From Clostridia bacterium (GTDB lineage Bacteria > Bacillota > Clostridia > Oscillospirales > Butyricicoccaceae), in the NCBI GenBank assembly GCA_017556565.1, contig JAFYMQ010000114.1, positions 1 through 5,574 of the forward strand: a stretch of 5,574 nucleotides of DNA, given 5' to 3'. The position numbers and the translations under genes were made by a program. The notes beneath the pieces are model-generated. The model was not told the origin of the DNA and ran no database searches. It saw only the letters and a list, made by a program, of their open reading frames with translations. This document shows, piece by piece, positions 1 to 4,653 of this stretch; the stretch's first letter is position 1; each line of letters starts with the position of its first letter.

Positions 1-1
1 A

Positions 2-118
2 TCGGCTTGTGACTTATGGGCCATGGCACAGATTTCAGAAATCATGGACAAAAAGGAAGATGCCAAACTTTATAAAGAGCAATCGGAACGCTTGTTTGAA
101 GAAACTTGGAAGAAGTCT
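2..118 (+). CDS. Fragment of an unrelated protein, possibly a glycoside hydrolase (5' and 3' incomplete)
   Basis: Reading frame 2 is open from the window edge and gives about 39 residues with protein-like composition. It contains DLWAMAQISEIM, then KKEDAKLYKEQSERLFEETW, an amphipathic helix-turn-helix pattern. That pattern resembles the helix pairs of (alpha/alpha)6-barrel glycoside hydrolases such as GH63- or GH78-type enzymes. The resemblance is by eye only and the family is not certain. The frame stays open to a stop at 254-256, but beyond about position 118 it is simply the antisense of pheT and no longer looks like a protein. The real gene is therefore cut at both ends: by the window edge on the left and by the junction with pheT on the right. 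No start codon or ribosome binding site is visible. It could also come from another helical-repeat protein. Confidence 0.35.
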
Positions 119-1244
119 TTTCAAACTTTGCGGATGCTTCGGTTCTCATGCCCAGAGCAAGAGCGCCCTTGCGGATGCAGGCACCGTCAAAGCATGCAGA
201 CTCGAATACTACGTCAGCGGTATCCTCGACGATCTCGGAGTTCATGCCGCCCATAATACCTGCAAGACCGACAGCACGGCTCTGGTCGGCAATGACCAGA
301 TGCTCACCGTTCAGCTTGCGGACAATGCCGTCAAGAGTGGTCAGCTCCTCGCCGTCTTTGGCGCGGCGGACAATGATCTTGCCGCCCTGAACGTAGCGGT
401 AATCAAAAGCATGCATGGGCTGACCGTACTCAAGCATGACGTAGTTGGTGATGTCAACGATATTGTTGATGGGACGCACACCCATAGCGCGCAGACGCTC
501 ACGCATCCACTTGGGAGAGGGAGCGATCTTTACGTTGCGTACCATACGTGCGGTGTAGCGGGGGCACAGGTCGCTGTCGGGAGTCTCAACCTGCAGAAGC
601 TCGCCGAGATTACCCTCAGCGCCGCCCTTGACTGCGGGGGTGTGGAGTGTGAGAGGCTTGTCATAGGTTGCTGCAGCCTCGCGTGCCAGACCGATAACAG
701 ACAGACAGTCGGGTCTGTTGGGGGTGATCTCAAACTCGACAACGTGATCGTCAAGACCGACAGCCGAGCAGATATCCTGACCTACGGTCAGCTCGCCCAG
801 TTCGCTGTCGTCGGACAGGATCCATATGCCGTCCTCAAAAGCAGCGGGGAAATCGCGCTGATCAAGACCCAGTTCCTTGAAGGAGCAGAGCATACCGTTG
901 GAAACCTCACCGCGCAGCTTGCCCTTTTCGATCTTGACACCGCCGGGCAGGGTGGACTTGTGCAGAGCGGCAGGTACAAGATCGCCGACCTTGACGTTCT
1001 GTGCGCCGGTAACGATCTGTACGGGCTCGTCTTTGCCGATATCGACCATACATACCCACATATGATCGGAGTTTTCGTGCTTTTTCATGGACAGGACCTT
1101 GGCGACCACTACGTTGGATATTTCGGCGCTCAGGTCATAAGTGACCTCTACCTTGGAGCCGGAGAGGGTAAGTGCCTCGGCAAACTCTCTGTCGGAGGCG
1201 TCTATCTGTACAAACTCATTAAGCCATTTTCTGCTGAGATTCAT
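42..1244 (-). CDS. pheT: Phenylalanine--tRNA ligase beta subunit, truncated at about residue 376
   Basis: This is the beta subunit of the alpha2-beta2 cytoplasmic enzyme that charges tRNA-Phe. It starts at ATG 1244 (MNLSRKWLNEFV), with AAAGGAG 10 bases upstream and 18 bp after the pheS stop. Visible domains are the N-terminal core, an EMAP/OB-type tRNA-binding domain at roughly residues 43-150, the core motif FEITPNRPDCLSVIGLAREA, and the B3/4 editing domain at about 215-376. The residues expected for hydrolysis of mischarged Tyr-tRNA-Phe are present: His278 in QPMHAFD, Glu348 in FESACF, and Thr368 and Ala370 in MRTEASAKFEK. They match E. coli beta His261, Glu334, Thr354 and Ala356 by motif and spacing. 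After FEK (residue 376, base 117) the family would continue GLDP or GVDP. Here the frame instead runs 24 unrelated residues to a stop at 42-44. Full-length PheT is about 800 residues, so the B5 domain, the catalytic-like core and the anticodon-binding domain are missing. This copy cannot make an active subunit unless the break is an assembly error. Confidence 0.9.
   Translation of the reverse strand: MNLSRKWLNEFVQIDASDREFAEALTLSGSKVEVTYDLSAEISNVVVAKVLSMKKHENSDHMWVCMVDIGKDEPVQIVTGAQNVKVGDLVPAALHKSTLPGGVKIEKGKLRGEVSNGMLCSFKELGLDQRDFPAAFEDGIWILSDDSELGELTVGQDICSAVGLDDHVVEFEITPNRPDCLSVIGLAREAAATYDKPLTLHTPAVKGGAEGNLGELLQVETPDSDLCPRYTARMVRNVKIAPSPKWMRERLRAMGVRPINNIVDITNYVMLEYGQPMHAFDYRYVQGGKIIVRRAKDGEELTTLDGIVRKLNGEHLVIADQSRAVGLAGIMGGMNSEIVEDTADVVFESACFDGACIRKGALALGMRTEASAKFEKTSSKFLQTSVPIALYKVWHLPFCP
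117..117. other. Junction between pheT and foreign sequence
   Basis: On the minus strand the PheT match is perfect up to the FEK codons (117-125) and vanishes in the next codon. On the plus strand a different protein-like frame runs from base 2 to about 115-118. The break lies within about 111-122, and a few bases of shared sequence may hide its exact place. No insertion-sequence end, inverted repeat or target duplication can be seen, although only about 115 bases of the left side are available. Confidence 0.7.
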
Positions 1245-1262
1245 ATTACACAGGCTCCTTTC

Positions 1263-2288
1263 TTAAAACTGCTCGAGGAAACGTACGTCGTTCTCGAATA
1301 TCAAACGGAGGTCGGCTATCTTGAAGCGGCGCATTGCGGTACGCTCAAGACCGATACCGAATGCCCAGCCCGAATAAACGCTTGTGTCGATGCCTGCCAT
1401 CTCCAGTACGCGGGGGTGGATCATACCTGCACCCAGCAGCTCTATCCAGCCTTCGCCCTTACAGGTGGGGCAGCCTACGCCGCCGCACTTGTGGCACTGA
1501 ACGTCCATCTCGCAGCTGGGCTCGGTGAAGGGGAAGTGGTGGGGTCTAAAACGGGTCTTGGTGCCCTTGCCGTACAGCTGCTCAACAACCGTGTTGAGTG
1601 TGCCTTTGAGGTCTGCCATGGTAACACCCTTGTCGATGACCATACCCTCGACCTGATGGAACATGGGGGAGTGGGTAGCGTCTACCTCGTCCTTGCGGTA
1701 AACTCTGCCGGGAGCAACGATGCGGATAGGCAGCTCCATGGTATCCATAGCGCGTACCTGCATGGGAGAAGTCTGGCTTCTCAGCATGACGCGGCTGTCT
1801 TCGTCAAAATAGAATGTATCCGACCAGTCGCGGGAGGGATGATTCTCCTCTGCGTTCAGTCTGTCAAAGTTCAGCTCGGCAAACTCTATCTCGGGGCCGT
1901 CCAGAACGGTAAAGCCCATGCCGATGAAGATCTCTTTTATCTCATCCAGCGCAATGTACATGGGATGGCGGTGACCTGTTACGGCAGGCTTGCCGGGGAT
2001 AGTCACGTCCAGAGCCTCTTCCTGCAGTCTGCGTGTGAGAGCCTCGGCGGCAAGCTTGGTGCCTGCGTCTTCGATAGCCTTTTCAAGCTCGGCTCTGACC
2101 TCGTTTGCCATCTGTCCTACGATGGGGCGTTCTTCGGCGCTCAGTGCGCCCATACCGCGCAGAATAGCGGTAAGCTCACCTTTTTTGCCCAGATATTTTA
2201 CGCGGGCGTTCTCCAGTTCTTCGCCCTTCTGAGCAGCGTTAATGACCGAAAGAGCTTCCTCGAGGATCTTTTTAAGCTGTTCTTTCAT
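1263..2288 (-). CDS. pheS: Phenylalanine--tRNA ligase alpha subunit
   Basis: This is the catalytic alpha subunit of phenylalanyl-tRNA synthetase, a class II enzyme that activates Phe with ATP and transfers it to tRNA-Phe. The ATG at 2288 gives 341 residues, the usual family length. It is preferred over the in-frame GTG at 2297 because that GTG lies inside the Shine-Dalgarno AGAGGTG, 6 bases before the ATG. The N-terminal coiled-coil (about 1-90) precedes the catalytic domain. Motifs seen are HPSRDWSDTFYF (150-161), LRSQTSPMQVRAM (169-181), motif 2 GRVYRKDEVDATHSPMFHQVEG (starts 194), FRPHHFPFTEPSCEMDV (247-263) and motif 3 GWAFGIGLERTAMRRF (307-322). Ala309 sits where E. coli has Ala294 in the Phe pocket. 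A four-cysteine cluster, CHKC then CPTC (265-276), suggests a zinc-binding knuckle, seen in some relatives. The gene is first in the pheST operon, behind a T-box leader, and pheT follows after 18 bp. Confidence 0.97.
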   Translation of the reverse strand: MKEQLKKILEEALSVINAAQKGEELENARVKYLGKKGELTAILRGMGALSAEERPIVGQMANEVRAELEKAIEDAGTKLAAEALTRRLQEEALDVTIPGKPAVTGHRHPMYIALDEIKEIFIGMGFTVLDGPEIEFAELNFDRLNAEENHPSRDWSDTFYFDEDSRVMLRSQTSPMQVRAMDTMELPIRIVAPGRVYRKDEVDATHSPMFHQVEGMVIDKGVTMADLKGTLNTVVEQLYGKGTKTRFRPHHFPFTEPSCEMDVQCHKCGGVGCPTCKGEGWIELLGAGMIHPRVLEMAGIDTSVYSGWAFGIGLERTAMRRFKIADLRLIFENDVRFLEQF

Positions 2289-2294
2289 CTTGTG

Positions 2295-2301
2295 CACCTC
2301 T
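2295..2301 (-). promoter_or_regulatory. Shine-Dalgarno of pheS, decides the start
   Basis: The minus strand reads AGAGGTG, CACAAG, ATG. The spacing of 6 to the ATG at 2288 is ideal, whereas the upstream GTG is part of the Shine-Dalgarno itself. Translation should therefore start at 2288, without the three extra residues MHK. Confidence 0.8.
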
Positions 2302-2321
2302 GTATATTATAATTTTTTTGC

Positions 2322-2361
2322 AAAAAATAAAAAGCTTCCATCCCACAGTAGGGACGAAAGC
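2322..2361 (-). terminator. Intrinsic terminator of the pheST T-box leader
   Basis: On the minus strand GCTTTCGTCCC (2351-2361) pairs with GGGATGGAAGC (2334-2344) over 11 bp, including G-U pairs, with a six-base loop TACTGT. A run TTTTTATTTTTT (2322-2333) follows. The competing antiterminator uses AGGG of the T-box with CCCT, plus CGGAAG with CTTTCG around the loop TATG. The two folds therefore share the 5' arm, as expected of a transcriptional T-box. Confidence 0.93.
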
Positions 2362-2577
2362 ATACTTCCGCGGTACCACCCTGATTTCCTGCCCGATTAC
2401 GGCAGGACTCTTTTGCAGCCTGTGACGGGGCAAACCGGCACAGCCTACCATAATCAAACTTCAGCCGTGCAGCTCGGAAGTGAACTTCGCACCGTCGTCA
2501 TCTCAAAGCGGCTTTCAGCCCAAGACCGCTTCTCTCTAAGAGGTCTGACGGTGTTACTCTCTTCGTCATCGCAATTA
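2322..2577 (-). ncRNA. T-box riboswitch leader, tRNA-Phe responsive
   Basis: This leader senses uncharged tRNA-Phe and allows read-through into pheST when tRNA-Phe is uncharged. The conserved T-box AGGGTGGTACCGCGG is at 2368-2382; its TGG-ACC part binds the tRNA acceptor end. Stem I can be drawn by hand as GAAG, loop AGAGTAA, CACCGTC, distal part, GACGGTG, loop CGAAGTTCA, CTTC. The 5' loop carries the AGTA loop-E motif and the opposite strand carries TTC followed by A at 2482-2484. TTC is a Phe codon in the specifier position and agrees with the downstream genes. The distal stem I includes AGAGAG and a GGCTGAAAGC segment. Stem III is probably CCTGCC/GGCAGG around 2390-2407. The leader ends in the terminator next to pheS. 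The 5' end near 2577 is inferred from the promoter. Confidence 0.94.
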
Positions 2578-2582
2578 TGTTA

Positions 2583-2611
2583 TTTATATCACATTTAATA
2601 ATAAAAAGCAA
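2583..2611 (-). promoter_or_regulatory. Promoter of the pheST operon
   Basis: On the minus strand there is TTGCTT (2606-2611), a 17-base spacer, then TATAAA (2583-2588) preceded by TGA, an extended -10 pattern. The predicted transcript start is near 2576, just before stem I of the T-box leader. The AT-rich surroundings fit a housekeeping sigma-A promoter. Confidence 0.7.
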
Positions 2612-2619
2612 GCAATAAA

Positions 2620-2648
2620 TTGCATAAAGCCAAAAATTAGGACATACT
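2620..2648 (+). promoter_or_regulatory. Weak candidate promoter for the lipoprotein gene
   Basis: TTGCAT (2620-2625), a 17-base spacer and CATACT (2643-2648) form a weak sigma-A-like pair, back to back with the pheST promoter. It would give a leader of only about 13 bases before the GTG start. The match is poor, and the gene must have some promoter in this short divergent gap, so this is tentative. Confidence 0.3.
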
Positions 2649-2667
2649 TATAGCCCGAGGTGATCGA

Positions 2668-3213
2668 GTGAAAAAGCTTTTGCTCCTGTCTGCTGTAATT
2701 CTGTTTTGTACATCCTGTGCAAAATCCGACCCGATATCAAAGCTGCCCGAACTGTATTCGGGGGATATAACCTGCATAGCGACCGTGCAGGCACTCAGCC
2801 GGCCTGCCTGTGACTATACCGTAGCTTTCTCCCGCAGCGGAGATATGGACACTGTAGAGCTGCTTGCCCCCGAGTCCATAGCCGGTATAAAAGCCACCGT
2901 AGAGCAGGGCAGCGCAGGTATAAGCTACGAGGGCAAGTATCTGGAGACCCTGCTGCCATATTATTGGGGCGCATCCCCGGTCGATGCACTCAGCGCGATT
3001 TTTGACTCTATGGCTGCAGGCGCCCCACAGTGGCAGAATACCCAAGGGGACAGTGTGACCTGCGAATACCGCATATACTCGGACAATGCCGACATCCGCC
3101 AGCGGGTCGAGCTGGACAAAGAAACTTTGGCACTCAAAAGTGCTCAGGTAGAGCTTGACGGCGCGCTTATTATGCTCATCGAGCTGCAGTCTGTGCAGCT
3201 ATATGCAAATTAG
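2668..3213 (+). CDS. Small lipoprotein of unknown function, possibly LolA-like
   Basis: I do not recognise a named family. The 181-residue protein begins at GTG 2668, preceded by GAGGTGAT at 2657-2664, a good ribosome binding site; no in-frame ATG is better placed. The N-terminus MKKLLLLSAVILFCTSC is a lipoprotein signal peptide with Cys17 as the likely lipidated residue. The -3 position is Cys, an imperfect lipobox. The mature part has no further membrane segment and should sit on the outer face of the cytoplasmic membrane. Its alternating strands (VELLAPESIAGIKATV at 63-78, then SYEGKYLETL) recall the concave beta-sheet of LolA/MucB-like lipoproteins found in Clostridia. That is inference only. 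Two further cysteines (36, 48) and Cys132 are present. The gene is divergent from pheST. It ends 12 bases before the thi promoter with no terminator between, so its mRNA may run into the TPP leader. Confidence 0.8.
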   Translation: MKKLLLLSAVILFCTSCAKSDPISKLPELYSGDITCIATVQALSRPACDYTVAFSRSGDMDTVELLAPESIAGIKATVEQGSAGISYEGKYLETLLPYYWGASPVDALSAIFDSMAAGAPQWQNTQGDSVTCEYRIYSDNADIRQRVELDKETLALKSAQVELDGALIMLIELQSVQLYAN

Positions 3214-3225
3214 GCAAAAAAACTG

Positions 3226-3254
3226 TTGCAATTTCAAAACGGCGGGTGTAGAAT
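3226..3254 (+). promoter_or_regulatory. Promoter of the TPP-regulated thi operon
   Basis: TTGCAA (3226-3231), a 17-base spacer and TAGAAT (3249-3254) make a good sigma-A promoter. Transcription would start near 3261, about 10 bases before the first TPP aptamer, which is the position expected for a riboswitch-controlled operon. Confidence 0.7.
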
Positions 3255-3269
3255 GTAGCCAAAGCAAAA

Positions 3270-3358
3270 AATACAGGGGAGCTTGCATATAGCAGGCTGA
3301 GAGGCAGATAGATCTGCGACCCTATAACCTGATGCGGGTAATGCCGCCGTAGGAAGTC
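3270..3358 (+). ncRNA. TPP riboswitch aptamer 1 (THI element)
   Basis: This aptamer binds thiamin pyrophosphate in the nascent mRNA. Seen in order are GGGGAGC (P2 5' side), hairpin GCTTGC/GCAGGC (P3), the invariant CTGAGAG, an extra hairpin GCAGA/TCTGC (P3a), GACCC, AACCTGATG, GGGTAATGCC and CGTAGGAAG. P5 pairs GCGG with CCGC. Compared with the usual GGATAATGCC and GTAGGGAAG it has GGGTAATGCC, a common variant, and one G fewer in the last motif. A closing P1 helix is not obvious by eye. It lies just downstream of the promoter and is followed by its own terminator. It is an off-switch: high TPP should favour the terminator. Confidence 0.95.
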
Positions 3359-3376
3359 ACACCCGGTAGATTTTTT

Positions 3377-3416
3377 ACAGGAGGCATCTTTTCAGGTGTA
3401 CTCCTGTTTTTTGTTT
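3377..3416 (+). terminator. Intrinsic terminator of TPP riboswitch 1
   Basis: ACAGGAG (3377-3383) pairs with CTCCTGT (3401-3407), and an inner CATC/GGTG stem lengthens the hairpin. A T-rich run TTTTTTGTTTT follows at once. It lies about 20 bases after the aptamer and ends before the second aptamer, so riboswitch 1 has a complete expression platform of its own. The GGAGG inside the stem is not a ribosome binding site. Confidence 0.88.
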
Positions 3417-3424
3417 TACAACCC

Positions 3425-3514
3425 AATACGGGGGAGCTTGCATACAGCAGGCTGAGAGGCAGATAGATCTGCGACCCCTATAACCTGATGCGGATAATGC
3501 CGACGTAGGGATCA
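3425..3514 (+). ncRNA. TPP riboswitch aptamer 2 (tandem copy)
   Basis: This is a second THI element, nearly identical to the first over about 85 bases and starting 155 bases after it. It keeps GGGGGAGC, the P3 hairpin, CTGAGAG, the P3a hairpin, GACCCC, AACCTGATG, consensus GGATAATGCC and CGTAGGGA. Differences include A-to-G before the P2 G-run matched by an added C in the opposite C-run, which keeps P2 paired. In P5 the outer pair becomes G-A (GCGG with CCGA). These look like a duplication followed by mild divergence under selection. The second terminator follows about 30 bases downstream. P1 is again not clear by eye. Confidence 0.95.
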
Positions 3515-3545
3515 CAAGCGGTGCAGTGCGCAATGTACCCGTGTA

Positions 3546-3586
3546 TGCCTTTGTCGGATTGTCGGCAGAGGCAATTTTATTTTTTT
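3546..3586 (+). terminator. Intrinsic terminator of TPP riboswitch 2
   Basis: TGCCTTTGTCGG (3546-3557) pairs with TCGGCAGAGGCA (3562-3573) over 12 bp including G-U pairs, with loop ATTG. TTTTATTTTTTT follows at 3575-3586. The U-tract ends directly before the Shine-Dalgarno of the first gene. A separate hairpin, GGTGCA/TGTACC (3520-3539), lies between aptamer and terminator and may belong to the alternative fold. I could not define an antiterminator with certainty. Confidence 0.9.
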
Positions 3587-3592
3587 GGAGGT
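3587..3592 (+). promoter_or_regulatory. Shine-Dalgarno of the thiamin-binding protein gene
   Basis: GGAGGT stands 6 bases before ATG 3599 and directly after the terminator U-tract. It fixes the start at 3599 and rules out the in-frame ATG at 3521, which lies in the riboswitch linker. Confidence 0.85.
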
Positions 3593-3598
3593 ATAAAA

Positions 3599-3901
3599 AT
3601 GAAAGCAAGCATCGCAATCCAGATCCTTCCCGCAGCAGCAACCACAGACGAACTTATCCGCATAGTAGACGAGGTCATCGCCTATATCCAAAGCAGCGGG
3701 CTCAATTATCACGTAGGCCCATTTGAGACCACTGTAGAGGGTGACGATATCGATCGGCTGATGGATATTGCAAAAGAGTGCCAGCATATTGCCGTAAGCG
3801 CGGGTGCAGACAAAGTATCCTCATACATCAAGACCGTCTATTACCCCGATGGCGAGGTGCTCACCATAGACGGCAAAATCGGCAAATATGCTCAGGCGTA
3901 G
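3599..3901 (+). CDS. Thiamin-binding protein, MTH1187/YkoF-type (DUF77)
   Basis: The 100-residue cytoplasmic protein has no signal peptide or membrane segment. It matches the small ferredoxin-like (beta-alpha-beta-beta-alpha-beta) family PF01910, whose members MTH1187 and B. subtilis YkoF bind thiamin or related molecules. Family features seen are SGLNYHVGPFETTVEGD (33-49), with the Y-x-x-GP-x-x-T-x-x-EG signature, the helix DRLMDIAKECQHIAVSAGAD, and the strand VSSYIKTVYY. The length fits single-domain MTH1187 rather than the longer two-domain YkoF. It is the first gene under the two TPP riboswitches and overlaps the permease gene by 14 bp, so translation of the two is probably coupled. Its exact role is unsettled. 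Buffering or sensing thiamin or its pyrimidine precursor next to the transporter is an inference. Confidence 0.9.
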   Translation: MKASIAIQILPAAATTDELIRIVDEVIAYIQSSGLNYHVGPFETTVEGDDIDRLMDIAKECQHIAVSAGADKVSSYIKTVYYPDGEVLTIDGKIGKYAQA

Positions 3902-4652
3902 TCTGCCTGCCGCGGCGGCAGTAGTGCTGCTGCTTGTTTTGTGGCAGGGCATCTGTATGCTGCAGCTTGTCCCTCAATATATGCTGCCGTCGCCTGCGCA
4001 GGTGGTGCAGGCGTTTTGGAGTGACAGAGCGCTGCTTTGGCAAAACAGCATCATCACGTTGCAGGAGGCTTTTTTGGGACTGTTTTTCGGAGTGCTGACC
4101 GGGTTTGCAGCCGCCGTGGTGATGGACTCGTGCACGCTGCTGTACAGCGCATTTTATCCGCTGCTGGTCATTACCCAAACCATACCCTCTGTGGCAGTTG
4201 CGCCGCTTTTGGTACTGTGGTTCGGCTATGACATGCTGCCCAAAATCATCTTGATAGTCGTCTCCGCATTTTTCCCTGTGACCGTTGGGCTGCTTGACGG
4301 TTTTCGCAGTGTTGACAAAGACGCCGTCAATCTGCTGCGTTCCATGGGCGCAAACAGAGGGCAGATATTCCGCTTCCTCAAGTTCCCGTCGGCCTTGCCC
4401 CAGCTGTTTTCAGGGATCAAGATTGCAGCCGCATACAGTGTTGTGGGTGCGGTAATCAGCGAGTGGCTGGGCGGTTTCGGCGGCTTGGGAGTATATATGA
4501 CACGTGTCAAAAAAGCCTTTGCATTTGACAAAATGTTCGCGGTAATATTTCTTGTTTCGGCAATATCTCTGGCGCTTATGGCGCTTGTGCGGCTTGCCGA
4601 AAAGAAGTGTATGCCATACCGCAAACCTACAGATAATAAACAGGAGGAATAA
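3888..4652 (+). CDS. thiX: ABC transporter permease for a thiamin pyrimidine precursor (ThiX-type)
   Basis: This is the membrane subunit of a ThiXYZ-like importer for a hydroxymethylpyrimidine-type thiamin precursor. The 254 residues fit the SsuC/TauC/ThiX branch of binding-protein-dependent permeases (BPD_transp_1). About six hydrophobic segments are seen, near residues 7-26, 58-79, 88-110, 117-137, 180-197 and 217-236. The cytoplasmic EAA-type loop DAVNLLRSMGANRGQIFRFL (145-164), ending in FPSALP, would dock the ATPase. SPAQVVQAF near residue 35 is also typical of the branch. ATG 3888 lies inside the end of the preceding gene and has no good Shine-Dalgarno, so translational coupling is likely. 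The substrate is inferred from the TPP riboswitches and from the adjacent ThiY-like protein; sequence alone would not separate it from sulfonate or nitrate permeases. Confidence 0.9.
   Translation: MLRRSLPAAAAVVLLLVLWQGICMLQLVPQYMLPSPAQVVQAFWSDRALLWQNSIITLQEAFLGLFFGVLTGFAAAVVMDSCTLLYSAFYPLLVITQTIPSVAVAPLLVLWFGYDMLPKIILIVVSAFFPVTVGLLDGFRSVDKDAVNLLRSMGANRGQIFRFLKFPSALPQLFSGIKIAAAYSVVGAVISEWLGGFGGLGVYMTRVKKAFAFDKMFAVIFLVSAISLALMALVRLAEKKCMPYRKPTDNKQEE
4642..4647 (+). promoter_or_regulatory. Shine-Dalgarno of the substrate-binding protein gene
   Basis: AGGAGG, within the last codons of the permease gene, is followed by AATAAC and ATG 4654. The permease stop TAA is at 4650-4652, so only one base separates the genes. 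The strong site fits the need for more binding protein than permease. Confidence 0.8.
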
Positions 4653-4653
4653 C

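Noticed and set aside
9..2312. A 767-residue open frame on the plus strand, antisense to pheST
   Set aside because: It lies exactly opposite two highly conserved genes and crosses the pheS-pheT gap. It has no credible ribosome binding site and looks like no protein family. Antisense frames this long arise from codon bias in the true genes.
2242..2598. Open frames on both strands across the T-box leader (2242-2598 plus, 2272-2457 minus)
   Set aside because: The region is fully explained by a structured T-box RNA, and the frames have no protein-like features.
3380..3458. A short leader peptide starting at GTG 3396 after GGAGG
   Set aside because: The GGAGG and GTG are parts of the two arms and loop of terminator 1, and the 19-codon frame runs into aptamer 2. 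No regulatory codon run is present, and a TPP riboswitch needs no leader peptide.
3270..3514. Direct repeat of about 85 bases considered as a CRISPR or mobile-element repeat
   Set aside because: There are only two copies, each matching every conserved TPP aptamer motif, with terminators between them. There are no further repeats, spacers or transposase.
3521..3598. A 26-residue N-terminal extension of the thiamin-binding protein from ATG 3521
   Set aside because: This stretch is the riboswitch 2 linker and terminator. The GGAGGT at 3587 and the family's usual N-terminus both point to the start at 3599.
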